The translations under genes and the position numbers were made by a program. Below the pieces are notes generated by a model, which saw only the letters and a list, made by a program, of their open reading frames with translations, did not search any database and was not told the origin of the DNA. Shown here one piece after another: positions 1 through 9,524 of a stretch of 64,000 nt of DNA. Source of the DNA: CAVVVS01 sp963751355 (lineage in GTDB: Bacteria; Bacteroidota; Ignavibacteria; Ignavibacteriales; Ignavibacteriaceae); contig CAVVVS010000037.1 of assembly GCA_963751355.1 (NCBI GenBank), positions 13,057 through 77,056 of the forward strand, given 5' to 3'. The number at the start of each line of letters is the position of its first letter. Position 1 is the first letter of the stretch.

Positions 1-1008
1 TGCTTCTATTCCGAAATAACCACCCATTACAGAACCGTTTACAATTCCGCATACTCCCGGTATATCTGCGAGTTTTTGTGAGCGAGGTGATACCATTATA
101 TCGCACGTACTGGTGCCCAAAATTTTTACCAACGTTCCTGTTTTAACACCTGCGCCAACTGCACCCATATGAGCATCTATAGCACCAACTGCAACTGTTA
201 CTTCAGTTGATAAGCCGAGTTTATCCGCCCAATATTTGCTGAGATTCCCTGCTTTTTCTTCGGCAGGAAAAACATTATTTACAATTTTACCATGTGTTTT
301 AACCAAATTCGGAGAAAGCTTTTTAAGAAAACTAGGATCGGGAAACCCTCCCCACTCTTCGCTATAAAGTGCCTTATGCCCGGCAGCACATACACTTCTT
401 TTTAGATTGGCCGGATTTGTATCTCCTATTAATACTGCCGGAATCCAATCACATATCTCTACGAAACTATAAATGGAATTGAAAACTTCCGGATCTTCTT
501 TTTGAAGATGCAGCAACTTACTCCAGAACCATTCCGAAGAATATACTCCTCCGATCTTTGCTAAATACTCAGGGTGTTCTTTTGACGCTAATTCTGTTAT
601 TGTTTGTGCTTCAAAGTAACTTGTATGATCCTTCCATAACCAAACCATAGCAGCCGGATGGTTCTTAAACTTTTCTGTAAAGCACAGCGGCAATCCTTCC
701 GAATCAACTGGCATGGGACTGCTGCCCGTTGTGTCTACTCCTATTCCGATGATATTTTTTATCGAAAATTCAGGCTCAATCAATTTTGCCTTTTCAATAG
801 CTCCTTTTATCGTTATTTCAATCCCAAGTGTATAATCCGCCGGGTTTTGTCTCGCTAAATTCGGATCTGTAGGATTTGTTATCACGCCTGCGTCTCCGGA
901 AGGGTAGTTGAAAACCTGGTTTGCCAATTCTCTGCCGTTATCAATATCTACGATTAGCGCTCTGCAGGAGTTTGTACCAAAATCTAAACCAATTGTATAT
1001 TTAGCCAT
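1..1008 (-). CDS. araB: AraB-type ribulokinase (FGGY carbohydrate kinase), C-terminal part beyond window edge
   Basis: The reverse strand from 1008 reads as an FGGY-family sugar kinase: it begins MAKYTIGLDFGTNSCRALIV, the phosphate-1 loop of the first actin-like lobe, and continues with IGIGVDTTGSSP and MVWLWKDHT, which are typical of L-ribulokinase rather than xylulokinase or glycerol kinase. A GTSTCDIMV segment near the edge marks the second lobe. All 336 visible codons are open and the frame runs off the left edge, so roughly the last 200 residues are missing. The start is the ATG at 1008, with a strong GGAGGG ribosome site just upstream. It is divergent from lacI-fucI, so it probably phosphorylates the ketose made by FucI (L-fuculose or D-ribulose) or L-ribulose. 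The family call is firm; the substrate is inferred. Confidence 0.88.
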   Translation of the reverse strand, partial: MAKYTIGLDFGTNSCRALIVDIDNGRELANQVFNYPSGDAGVITNPTDPNLARQNPADYTLGIEITIKGAIEKAKLIEPEFSIKNIIGIGVDTTGSSPMPVDSEGLPLCFTEKFKNHPAAMVWLWKDHTSYFEAQTITELASKEHPEYLAKIGGVYSSEWFWSKLLHLQKEDPEVFNSIYSFVEICDWIPAVLIGDTNPANLKRSVCAAGHKALYSEEWGGFPDPSFLKKLSPNLVKTHGKIVNNVFPAEEKAGNLSKYWADKLGLSTEVTVAVGAIDAHMGAVGAGVKTGTLVKILGTSTCDIMVSPRSQKLADIPGVCGIVNGSVMGGYFGIEA

Positions 1009-1078
1009 ATATCCCTCCACCTATTATATCATTTAAGCTTCTGCCAACTTATCATAACTTTAAGTTCTAAAATAAATC

Positions 1079-1107
1079 TTGACATTAAAAAATTAAAATG
1101 ATAATAT
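1079..1107 (+). promoter_or_regulatory. Sigma-70-type promoter for lacI-fucI
   Basis: TTGACA at 1079-1084 and TAATAT at 1102-1107 are separated by exactly 17 bases. The LacI-type operator begins three bases after the -10 box, so a bound repressor would cover the start of transcription. Confidence 0.7.
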
Positions 1108-1110
1108 AAA

Positions 1111-1130
1111 AATGTTAATCGTTCAACATT
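1111..1130. promoter_or_regulatory. LacI-family operator
   Basis: AATGTTAATCGTTCAACATT is an imperfect 20-bp palindrome with six-base outer arms that match perfectly (AATGTT/AACATT) and the central CG step typical of LacI/GalR-family sites. It lies between the divergent kinase and regulator genes, directly behind the -10 box. The regulator encoded at 1244 is the obvious candidate ligand; that link is inferred. Confidence 0.7.
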
Positions 1131-1243
1131 TTAAGTGACCCCTATCACTCTGATTATGAATCGTAGAACTCTTTTTATAGTTGATATTCTTGTACAAACA
1201 TAACAAAACTAATTTTAAACTTTTTATAAAAGGTAAGATGTAA

Positions 1244-2302
1244 ATGCCTACTATAAATGATATCGCTCAAAAAGCAAATGTATCTGTTATGACAGTTTCC
1301 AGAGCGTTAAACAAACCTGAACTAGTAAAAGATAAAACTCTAGACAGAATTCGTGTGGTAATGGATTCTCTGGGGTACCAACCAAGCCACCTTGCCCGGT
1401 CTTTGGTTAGAAAAAAAACAAATACAATCGGGATAATCATGCCCGATATTAAAAATACTTTTTTCAACAGCTGGTTTCGATTTATCGAAGATTATGCAAG
1501 ACAATTCAATTATAATTTGCTTCTTGGAAATACAGATGATAACGCGGCACATGAAATGGATGTTATAAGATTGCTACAATCTTATAGAGTCGACGGCATT
1601 TTAATTGTTCCATATTCGGAAGAATCAGTTAAGTATCTTATAAATAGCAAAATGAATTTTATCCTCGTCGATAGAATGTATAAAAATTTGGATGTTGATT
1701 TTATTGCGACCGATCATTATGCGGGAGCTTACAAGTTAACTGAATATTTAATCAGGCGCGGACATAAAAAAATTGCCGTGTTGAAAGGTCCGGGCTATAT
1801 TTTCCCGGATGTTGAACGATATAGAGGATACTGTGATGCTATGAAAAAGCATAAAATAAAGATATCATCTTCAATGGTTCGGAACTGCGAATTATTAGAG
1901 CAGAATGCAAATGATGCCGTTCAAAAATTAATTCATGGCCATGAACGCCCAACAGCGATATTTTCATTTAATAGTTTAATGACGGTTGGAGCCATAAAAG
2001 CAATCCAGTCAGCCGGTCTGGATATACCGGGTGACATTTCTTTGGGAGTATTTGATGAAATACCAGGGAGTGATATTTTTAAACCTAAACTTACTTATGT
2101 GGAACAGCCGGTAGAAGAACTGGGCATAAAGGCAACAAAAATATTATTGAAAAAAATTGATAATTCCGTTAAGAATAAAAGATACAAAGTTTTCCTTCAA
2201 CCTGAACTTATACCTGGTGATTCGTGCAAAAATATTTTAAGAAAAAATTATAAAAAATTAAAAAAAATGAAGAGAAATTATTATGGAAAAGAAATCATTT
2301 AA
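1244..2302 (+). CDS. LacI/GalR-family transcriptional regulator of the fucose/pentose locus
   Basis: A 352-residue regulator. Residues 3-23 form the LacI helix-turn-helix (TINDIAQKANVSVMTVSRAL), followed by the hinge helix around YQPSHLARSLVRKKT, then a periplasmic-binding-protein-like effector domain from about residue 60 (TIGIIMPDIKNTFF) to about 330. The length is normal for the family, with a slightly extended lysine-rich tail. Its last 20 bases overlap the start of fucI, so the two genes are translationally coupled and co-transcribed. The operator at 1111-1130 sits in its own promoter, suggesting autoregulation together with control of fucI and perhaps the divergent kinase. The effector is probably a sugar of this pathway (inference). 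Confidence 0.9.
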   Translation: MPTINDIAQKANVSVMTVSRALNKPELVKDKTLDRIRVVMDSLGYQPSHLARSLVRKKTNTIGIIMPDIKNTFFNSWFRFIEDYARQFNYNLLLGNTDDNAAHEMDVIRLLQSYRVDGILIVPYSEESVKYLINSKMNFILVDRMYKNLDVDFIATDHYAGAYKLTEYLIRRGHKKIAVLKGPGYIFPDVERYRGYCDAMKKHKIKISSSMVRNCELLEQNANDAVQKLIHGHERPTAIFSFNSLMTVGAIKAIQSAGLDIPGDISLGVFDEIPGSDIFKPKLTYVEQPVEELGIKATKILLKKIDNSVKNKRYKVFLQPELIPGDSCKNILRKNYKKLKKMKRNYYGKEII

Positions 2303-4094
2303 AATTAATCAGCCGGTCAACCGTTATCGCGGTAGTATGCCTAAGATTGGTATCCGCCCGGTAATTGACGGCAGGCGCAAAGGTGTCAGGGAATCTCTTG
2401 AAAAACAAACCATGACCATGGCGAAGGCGGCAGTAAAATTCTTAAGCGAAAACATGCGCCATCCAAACGGATTTCCCGTGGAATTTGTTATTGCCGATTC
2501 TTGTATCGGCGGTGTAGCCGAAGCTGCGGATGCTGCTGAGAAATTTGCAAGAGAGGGAGTGGGTATTTCGTTGACGGTTACACCTTGCTGGTGTTACGGA
2601 ACAGAGGTAATGGATTCCGATCCACTCATACCAAAAGCAGTTTGGGGCTTTAACGGAACAGAACGTCCCGGTGCAGTTTATCTCGCCGCTGCTCTTGCAG
2701 GTTATTCACAAAAAGGTTTACCTGCTTTTGGCATATACGGAAAAGATGTTCAAGATAGTGATGATACTTCTATTCCAAATGATGTGAAAGACAAACTCCT
2801 GAGTTTTGCAAAAGCAGGTTTGGCTGTGGCTGAAATGAGAGGGAAATCATATTTATCGATGGGCTCTGTTTCGATGGGAATTGCAGGTTCCATTGTAGAG
2901 CCTAACTTTTTTTATGATTATCTCGGGATGCGAAATGAATTCATTGATATGAGTGAATTTGTTCGCAGAATTGAAGAAAAAATTTATGATGAAGAAGAGT
3001 ATCTCAGAGCACTCAAGTGGACAAAAAAGTATTGTAAAGAGGGAGAAGATGTAAATAAGAAAAAGTCATCCCGCGAAAGAAAGAATTACGAGTGGGAAAT
3101 GGTTGTAAAAATGACATTAATTGCCCGGGATTTAATGATTGGAAATCCAAAATTGAGTGAGATGGGTTTTGAAGAAGAAGCATTCGGGCATAATGCAATT
3201 GTAGCTGGATTCCAGGGACAGAGACAATGGACGGATCATTTTCCAAACGGTGATTTTTTGGAAGCAATATTAAATTCTTCTTTCGATTGGAACGGCATTA
3301 GAGAGCCTTTTATGATGGCAACCGAAAACGACAGCTTAAATGGTGTGACGATGTTATTCGGTCATTTACTTTCCGGTACAGCACAAATTTTTTCAGATGT
3401 CAGAACTTACTGGAGTCCGGAATCAGTAAAAAGAGTTACCGGGAAGTCACTAAAAGGTAAAGCTTCTAATGGTGTTATCCACCTTATAAATTCGGGTTCC
3501 ACTGCATTAGACGGAACGGGCAGACAAAACCTAAAAGGTAAACCCGTAATGAAAATGTATTGGGATATTACTTCCGGGGAAGTTGTGAAATGTCTGGATG
3601 CTACCAAATGGTGTCCGGCGGATTTAGGTTATTTCAGGGGAGGCGGCTTTTCATCACAGTTCCTTACCGAAGGAAATATGCCTGTAACTATGTCGAGAAT
3701 AAATTTAATAAAAGGTCTGGGACCCGTGCTTCAAATAGCGGAAGGCTACACCGTAGAACTTCCTAAAGACGTACATATGCTATTGGACAGAAGAACAAAT
3801 CCAACCTGGCCAACAACATGGTTCGCTCCGTTATTAACCGGTAAAGGTGCGTTCGCAGATGTTTACTCGGTTATGGCAAACTGGGGCGCAAATCATGGGG
3901 CGATTAGTTACGGGCATATTGGGGACAAATTAATTACTCTTGCTTCGATGCTTAGGATCCCGGTGAATATGCATAATGTCTCACGTGAAAGAATTTTTAG
4001 ACCAAGCTCTTGGAACGCTTTCGGAACTGAGAATCTTGAAGGCGCGGATTATAGGGCATGCCAAAATTTTGGGCCTCTTTACGGAATTAGATAA
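2283..4094 (+). CDS. fucI: L-fucose isomerase (also acts on D-arabinose in known relatives)
   Basis: 603 residues, close to the 591 of the E. coli enzyme and colinear with it. It carries the family stretches MPKIGIRPVIDGRRKGVRES, PCWCYG, GFNGTERPGAVYLAAALA, GFQGQRQWTD and MANWGANHGA. The Mn-binding residues known from E. coli FucI appear to correspond to Glu348, Asp372 and His538 here. The reaction is L-fucose to L-fuculose; relatives also convert D-arabinose to D-ribulose. The start chosen is the ATG at 2283, overlapping lacI by 20 bases; a shorter start at the Met before PKIGIRP is possible. The partner kinase across the divergent promoter is of AraB type, not FucK, and no aldolase is in view, so the sugar used is uncertain. 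Confidence 0.95.
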   Translation: MEKKSFKINQPVNRYRGSMPKIGIRPVIDGRRKGVRESLEKQTMTMAKAAVKFLSENMRHPNGFPVEFVIADSCIGGVAEAADAAEKFAREGVGISLTVTPCWCYGTEVMDSDPLIPKAVWGFNGTERPGAVYLAAALAGYSQKGLPAFGIYGKDVQDSDDTSIPNDVKDKLLSFAKAGLAVAEMRGKSYLSMGSVSMGIAGSIVEPNFFYDYLGMRNEFIDMSEFVRRIEEKIYDEEEYLRALKWTKKYCKEGEDVNKKKSSRERKNYEWEMVVKMTLIARDLMIGNPKLSEMGFEEEAFGHNAIVAGFQGQRQWTDHFPNGDFLEAILNSSFDWNGIREPFMMATENDSLNGVTMLFGHLLSGTAQIFSDVRTYWSPESVKRVTGKSLKGKASNGVIHLINSGSTALDGTGRQNLKGKPVMKMYWDITSGEVVKCLDATKWCPADLGYFRGGGFSSQFLTEGNMPVTMSRINLIKGLGPVLQIAEGYTVELPKDVHMLLDRRTNPTWPTTWFAPLLTGKGAFADVYSVMANWGANHGAISYGHIGDKLITLASMLRIPVNMHNVSRERIFRPSSWNAFGTENLEGADYRACQNFGPLYGIR

Positions 4095-4580
4095 TTCGAA
4101 GTTTGAAAATTTTAATTTCCAACTATTTGATTTGAAATAGGGACAAATACTAATTAATCAAGAAAGGTGATTTAGTTTAGATAATCGAAAATTAGTATCG
4201 AAAATTCAAACTAAAGTTAAATTAATAATCATAAGATTGAACTTTTAGTGAATTCTATTAAAGGCTGAGTATTGCTCAGTTTTATTGAGAGTCTATTTTT
4301 CAAACTATCTAATTATAAACTCATTGCACGTTAATAAAAGGACGCAGGGAGAGTTCTTTAATTTAATAAGAATTAATCTAAAATTATAATTTGCCGTGTT
4401 ACGATATGTAATAAAAATCTTAGCCTTGTGTTTAATTGTAATACGGATCCGGATTTAATACGATTAAGAGTAAGATTACTATTTATTGTCATTGTGCTAT
4501 ATGCTGACTAATTCAAAATTTCCTGCCTTTTAATAAAACTATTCCATGATTATATTTAAGATTCAATTATTAGGATACTA
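4095..4580. other. Long gene-free interval between fucI and lepA
   Basis: AT-rich, with stops in all frames and no convincing RNA gene. It contains a weak terminator-like hairpin (4265-4279, CTGAG/CTCAG plus flanking G-T pairs) followed by TTTTATT. Nothing else was recognised. Confidence 0.5.
4263..4286 (+). terminator. Possible intrinsic terminator after fucI
   Basis: Stem CTGAG (4265-4269) and CTCAG (4275-4279), extended by two G-T pairs, followed by a short T-rich tract. The stem is weak and about 170 bases beyond the stop codon. Confidence 0.3.
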
Positions 4581-6374
4581 ATGAAGAATATCAGAAATTT
4601 TTGCATAATTGCTCACATCGATCACGGAAAATCAACGATCGCAGATTGTTTACTGGAAAACACAGGTACGGTTAGCGAAAGAGAAGCAAAGTCTCAGGTA
4701 CTCGATGATCTGGAACTTGAGCGCGAACGCGGAATTACAATTAAGTCGCATGCCATTCAAATGAAATACAAAAAGAATGACGGGATTTTATATACTTTAA
4801 ATTTGATAGATACTCCTGGTCATGTCGATTTTTCATATGAGGTATCAAGATCGCTTGCGGCTTGTGAAGGTGCCGTTTTAGTGGTAGATGCCGCACAGGG
4901 AGTTGAAGCTCAAACAATCAGCAATCTTTATCTTGCAATAGAAGCAAATCTTGAGATTATTCCGGTCATCAATAAAATAGATTTACCCAGCGCAGAAGTG
5001 GAAAAAGTTAAGGCGCAAATTATTGATTTGATAGGCTGTGAGGGGGACGAAATTATACTTGCAAGCGCAAAGACCAAGATAGGGATAATTGAGATACTCG
5101 ACGCTGTGGTAAACAGAATTCCTCCCCCAAAGGGTGATCCTGATGCACCTCTTCAAGCATTGATTTTCGACTCAATTTTTGACCCTTACCGCGGTGCAAT
5201 AGCATACATTAGATTATTTAACGGCACCCTGAAAACGGATGACAAAATAAAATATTTTGCAATTGATAAAGATATTGAAGCAGAAGAAATAGGAGTTCTA
5301 GGATTAAAAAAAGTTAAGGTTCCGGAATTATCTGCCGGTAATGTAGGTTATCTTATTTCCGGAATAAAAGATGTTCATGATATTAAAGTTGGCGATACTG
5401 TTACATGGGCGAAGAAAGGTACCACAAAACCTCTTCCCGGTTATAAGGAGGTTAAACCAATGGTGTACAGCGGACTATATCCGACTGACGCCGAGGAATT
5501 TGAAGATTTACGTGATGCTCTCGAAAAATTCAGGTTAAATGATTCTGCATTGATGTATCAGCCTGAAACTTCCGCTGCGCTGGGATTCGGTTTTCGCTGC
5601 GGATTTCTAGGATTGTTACATATGGAAATTGTTCAAGAAAGACTTTTCCGTGAGTATAATCAATCTATAATAACCACTCTCCCGAACGTTGAATATCATG
5701 TCTTTAATCATAAGGGAGAAAAATTAATTGTTGATAATCCCGCATTGATGCCTCCGGTCGGAGAAATAGATCGCATTGAAGAACCTTACGTAAAAGCCCA
5801 GATAGTTTGTCCGAGTGAATACGTAGGTAATATAATGAAATTAGGAATGGATAAGCGGGGAACATACATAAATACTAATTATATTGATCCGACAAGAGCC
5901 GATCTTGAATTTGAATTTCCTTTAGCTGAAATAATTTTTGATTTTTATGATAAACTCAAATCGGGGACACGCGGTTATGCATCTTTTGATTATGAGTATA
6001 TAGGTTATAAAGAATCCGATTTGATTAAGCTTGATATCATGCTAAATGGCGAACCGGTTGACGCTCTTTCAATGATTGTGCACAGAAGTAAGTCGTACGA
6101 TTGGGGAAGAAAAGTCTGCTCTAAACTAAAGGACTTAATACCGCGTCAAATGTTTGAAATTAGTATTCAAGCGGCAATTGGTTCAAAGGTAATTTCAAAA
6201 TCCGTTGTAAAAGCTTTAAGGAAAAATGTACTTGCCAAATGTTACGGAGGAGATATTACGCGAAAGAGAAAGCTGCTTGAGAAGCAAAAAGAGGGCAAGA
6301 AACGTATGAAGCAGGTTGGTAATGTGGAGATTCCTCAGGAAGCATTTTTGGCCGTATTGCAAATAGATCAATAA
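4581..6374 (+). CDS. lepA: Elongation factor 4 (LepA), ribosomal back-translocase GTPase
   Basis: 597 residues, the usual LepA length. The G1 motif AHIDHGKST is at residues 11-19, switch region RERGITIKSH follows, then G3 DTPGH, G4 NKID and the domain-II/III/V pattern of LepA. The LepA-specific C-terminal domain is intact: KLKDLIPRQMFEISIQAAIG, then a basic tail KRKLLEKQKEGKKRMK. The ATG at 4581 follows a long untranslated stretch. lepB starts 12 bases after the stop, so lepA-lepB form a transcription unit, an arrangement common in bacteria. EF4 acts on stalled ribosomes, and the neighbouring signal peptidase is a classical companion. Confidence 0.98.
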   Translation: MKNIRNFCIIAHIDHGKSTIADCLLENTGTVSEREAKSQVLDDLELERERGITIKSHAIQMKYKKNDGILYTLNLIDTPGHVDFSYEVSRSLAACEGAVLVVDAAQGVEAQTISNLYLAIEANLEIIPVINKIDLPSAEVEKVKAQIIDLIGCEGDEIILASAKTKIGIIEILDAVVNRIPPPKGDPDAPLQALIFDSIFDPYRGAIAYIRLFNGTLKTDDKIKYFAIDKDIEAEEIGVLGLKKVKVPELSAGNVGYLISGIKDVHDIKVGDTVTWAKKGTTKPLPGYKEVKPMVYSGLYPTDAEEFEDLRDALEKFRLNDSALMYQPETSAALGFGFRCGFLGLLHMEIVQERLFREYNQSIITTLPNVEYHVFNHKGEKLIVDNPALMPPVGEIDRIEEPYVKAQIVCPSEYVGNIMKLGMDKRGTYINTNYIDPTRADLEFEFPLAEIIFDFYDKLKSGTRGYASFDYEYIGYKESDLIKLDIMLNGEPVDALSMIVHRSKSYDWGRKVCSKLKDLIPRQMFEISIQAAIGSKVISKSVVKALRKNVLAKCYGGDITRKRKLLEKQKEGKKRMKQVGNVEIPQEAFLAVLQIDQ

Positions 6375-6386
6375 GGGGAAGTACAT

Positions 6387-7304
6387 ATGTGGTCTTCAAA
6401 GAAAACCGGAGAGGGCGAAAAGAATAAAGTTAAAAGCTCCATATTTAATATTGTTTTCACATGGCGTTATTTGAAAGCTTTGATTATTGCTTTTATTGTA
6501 GCCGTGTTTATACGCGCTTTTCTAATAAATGCTTACCATATTCCAAGTTCATCCATGAATAATACTCTGCTATCGGGAGATTTTGTACTGGTAAACAAAG
6601 CAGCTTATTCTTTTTCCACTCCCAAATATATTCCCCTTACCAACATACGATTAAAATCAGACGGCATTTTAACTTATGCCAAACCAAAGTTAAGGGACGT
6701 GATTGTATTTGAATTTCCGGGATATCCGTTTGAACTGTACCCGGAAAAGCCGGAAAATTTTGTTAAGAGAGTTATAGGAACACCCGGCGATACTGTACAG
6801 ATAATAAATAACCATGTTTATGTTAATCATAAGAGGATTAAAGCACCGGAAACCGCTAGAGTAAATAGAACATTTGCAATTGATAAGCTTGTTGATGATA
6901 GGATATTTCCCTCCGGGAAAAATTGGAATGCCGCAAATTATGGGCCTATCAAAGTTCCGAAAAAAGGACAAACTATAAAACTTACGATGCAAAATATAAA
7001 TCAATGGCGTACCTTAATTGATAGAGAATTCGGTGCTAAAGTAGTAGACATTGAAGGTACGGTGATTACAATAAACGGAACCCCGGTAAGATCATATACA
7101 TTCAAAAAAAATTATTATTTTGTACTAGGCGACAATCGTAATGACAGCATGGACAGCCGATATTGGGGATTTGTTCCCGCTGATAGTATTATCGGTAAAG
7201 TACTTTTAATATATTGGTCAATAAATCCTTTTGAACATGTAAAAAACATATTCTCAGCTTTGCATGCTGTCAGGTTCCACAGAATTTTTTCATTAGTGCA
7301 TTAA
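6387..7304 (+). CDS. lepB: Signal peptidase I
   Basis: 305 residues. A basic N-terminus is followed by one membrane segment at about residues 28-48, then the catalytic box HIPSSSM with nucleophile Ser56, and VKRVIGTPGD with the general base Lys127. Box E, GDNRNDSMDSRYWGFVP, lies near the C-terminus. The insert between the catalytic lysine and box E is longer than in Gram-positive enzymes, as in other Bacteroidota-type signal peptidases. It removes signal peptides on the outer face of the cytoplasmic membrane, and many nearby genes encode its likely substrates. It is co-transcribed with lepA. Confidence 0.97.
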   Translation: MWSSKKTGEGEKNKVKSSIFNIVFTWRYLKALIIAFIVAVFIRAFLINAYHIPSSSMNNTLLSGDFVLVNKAAYSFSTPKYIPLTNIRLKSDGILTYAKPKLRDVIVFEFPGYPFELYPEKPENFVKRVIGTPGDTVQIINNHVYVNHKRIKAPETARVNRTFAIDKLVDDRIFPSGKNWNAANYGPIKVPKKGQTIKLTMQNINQWRTLIDREFGAKVVDIEGTVITINGTPVRSYTFKKNYYFVLGDNRNDSMDSRYWGFVPADSIIGKVLLIYWSINPFEHVKNIFSALHAVRFHRIFSLVH

Positions 7305-7489
7305 AATTTATTTTTATCCTTTCTTGTTTAAAAACAGATAGATATTTTAAGGCTTTAAATTCTGAATAACTCAAGTTGACACGCTATGAATTCAAACGCA
7401 ATTAATCCGCGTGTTTTGGGAATTTTTATTACATGGACCTGAGTCAAATATAATTTTATCAGAATTTTGTTTAATTCCGGAAATACACT

Positions 7490-9481
7490 ATGAAATATGC
7501 TATTATTTTATTTGTTCTTTTAGTTAGCCCAATGGGCTTATGCCAGACGAAATATCTTATCTATTTTAAAGATAAAGGAATTGCTCCGGGACATACTCTC
7601 AGTAAAGTCGATCCCGGCTATCAAGCTGCCAGAAAACTTCTAACGGAACGTGCTATAAAAAGAAGGCAGCGCGTTATGGGTAAAGATAATTTTATTAGGT
7701 ATGAAGATATTCCTATTAAAACGGAATATAAAGAAGCAATTAAAAACATGGGTGTCACAATACAAAATAGTCTTAGGTGGTTTAACGCTGTATCCGCTTA
7801 CTTAACAGATCGGCAAAAAGTCCGGATTGAAGTATTACCGTTTGTTGAAAAAGTGACTCCTGTAAAAATTATAAAATTTAAAAATGACCAAAGATTTTTT
7901 ATTAAAAGTAACTTGCAAAAACAATCTTCGGTTAAAGGTGGTCCGTCGTATGGTCCTTCTTATACGGAATACGCATTATCCGGTATCCCGATTGTAAATT
8001 CACGCGGTATTGATGGTAAAGGTGTTATAGTAGGAATATTAGATAATGGTTTTCACTGGAAAGATCACGAATCACTCGTAGATAGTAAGGTAATTGCGGA
8101 GTACAATTTTGTTTTTCACGATTCTTCTACTGCCCTTCAACCGGGTGACAGCCCTATTTCCGGAGATCATGGCACTTATGTTTTTTCACTAATCGGCGGA
8201 TATAAACTGGGTGAAATAATCGGACCGGCACACGGAGCCAGTTTCATTCTTGCAAAAACAGAGGACGACCGGAGTGAGTCGCACATCGAAGAAGATAATT
8301 ATGCTGCAGCGCTTCAATGGATGGAATCGCTCGGTGTCGATATTACTACGAGTTCACTGGGTTATAATATCTTTGATGATTCAACGTATTCATATACCTA
8401 TAAAGATATGAATGGCAAAACAACAATTGTTACCAAAGCGGCTGAACTGGCATTTCAAAGAGGAGTGCTGACTATTAACGCTGCCGGAAATGAGGGGAAC
8501 GATAGCTGGCATTATATAATTGCTCCGGCTGACGGATTTAACACAATTGCGGTCGGCGCAGTTGATGCTGATAATCAGGTTGCCGGATTTAGTTCCAGGG
8601 GACCTACATATGACGGCAGGATTAAACCTGATATTGTTGCAATGGGCAGTAATAATTACGGCGCATCCACCTTGGGTTATAATAGATATGGATACGGTTC
8701 AGGAACATCATTTGCAACTCCTATAGCTAGTGGGATTGCAGCGATGTTGTTATCAGTTTATCCTAATTTAACGAATATTCAAGCAAGGGACATACTCTTA
8801 AAAAGCTCCGGGAATGCAGATAAACCTAACAATGATCGAGGATATGGTTTGGTCTCGGCAAAGAGCGCTATTTCTTACCCTGTACTTACCAAGGATTCCA
8901 TAAGCGGTGATTATAATTTGTACAAAATCTTTTTCTCTAATAATTCCATTATTCCTGCATCGGTAACTCTTCATTATACTACTGCCAATAAACCTGAATT
9001 CGTTACCGGAAGGACTTCGTTTGACGGAAAACTTAAATACTTTTATACATTTCCTCAATTGACCGACGGTAATCTTGTTTCTTTCTATTATACATATAGT
9101 GATAGTACCGGAAATAATTATCGTGATCCTAAAAACAGTTTCTTTAATTTTACTTATGGGAATTGGGAAATTATTGACAGTACTCCTGATCTCCTTGTGC
9201 CAAAGAATTATACATTATCGCAAAACTATCCCAATCCTTTTAACGGCTACACAACTATTAATTTTGTCTCTCACTCAGTAAATCATGCCCGCATAATAGT
9301 ATTTAATTTATTGGGTCAACAAATTAAGGAAATCTTTAATGGCGAAACTATTGTAGGTGTAAATAAAGCTACCTGGGACAGTAAATATAAAAACGGAACT
9401 TATTGCGCAAGCGGAGTGTATATTTACGTCTTATATATGGGCGGGAATCTGTATGCAGATAAAATGATATTAAATAAATGA
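7490..9481 (+). CDS. Secreted subtilisin-like serine protease (S8) with T9SS sorting domain
   Basis: 663 residues with a signal peptide (residues 1-19, ending GLCQ). Residues about 20-145 look like a propeptide. The S8 catalytic domain follows, with Asp185 (GILDNGFHW), His227 (GDHGTYVFS), the oxyanion Asn334 (AAGNEG) and Ser407 (GTSFATPIASG). After a beta-rich linker the last 80 or so residues form a type A T9SS sorting domain starting LSQNYPNPFNGYTTINF, so export across the outer membrane and cleavage of this tail are expected. The catalytic set is complete. It stands alone, about 185 bases after lepB. The substrate is unknown. Confidence 0.95.
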   Translation: MKYAIILFVLLVSPMGLCQTKYLIYFKDKGIAPGHTLSKVDPGYQAARKLLTERAIKRRQRVMGKDNFIRYEDIPIKTEYKEAIKNMGVTIQNSLRWFNAVSAYLTDRQKVRIEVLPFVEKVTPVKIIKFKNDQRFFIKSNLQKQSSVKGGPSYGPSYTEYALSGIPIVNSRGIDGKGVIVGILDNGFHWKDHESLVDSKVIAEYNFVFHDSSTALQPGDSPISGDHGTYVFSLIGGYKLGEIIGPAHGASFILAKTEDDRSESHIEEDNYAAALQWMESLGVDITTSSLGYNIFDDSTYSYTYKDMNGKTTIVTKAAELAFQRGVLTINAAGNEGNDSWHYIIAPADGFNTIAVGAVDADNQVAGFSSRGPTYDGRIKPDIVAMGSNNYGASTLGYNRYGYGSGTSFATPIASGIAAMLLSVYPNLTNIQARDILLKSSGNADKPNNDRGYGLVSAKSAISYPVLTKDSISGDYNLYKIFFSNNSIIPASVTLHYTTANKPEFVTGRTSFDGKLKYFYTFPQLTDGNLVSFYYTYSDSTGNNYRDPKNSFFNFTYGNWEIIDSTPDLLVPKNYTLSQNYPNPFNGYTTINFVSHSVNHARIIVFNLLGQQIKEIFNGETIVGVNKATWDSKYKNGTYCASGVYIYVLYMGGNLYADKMILNK

Positions 9482-9524
9482 AATTCGGATGCTGCTTGAA
9501 AGAAATAATTTGATTTAACTCAGG

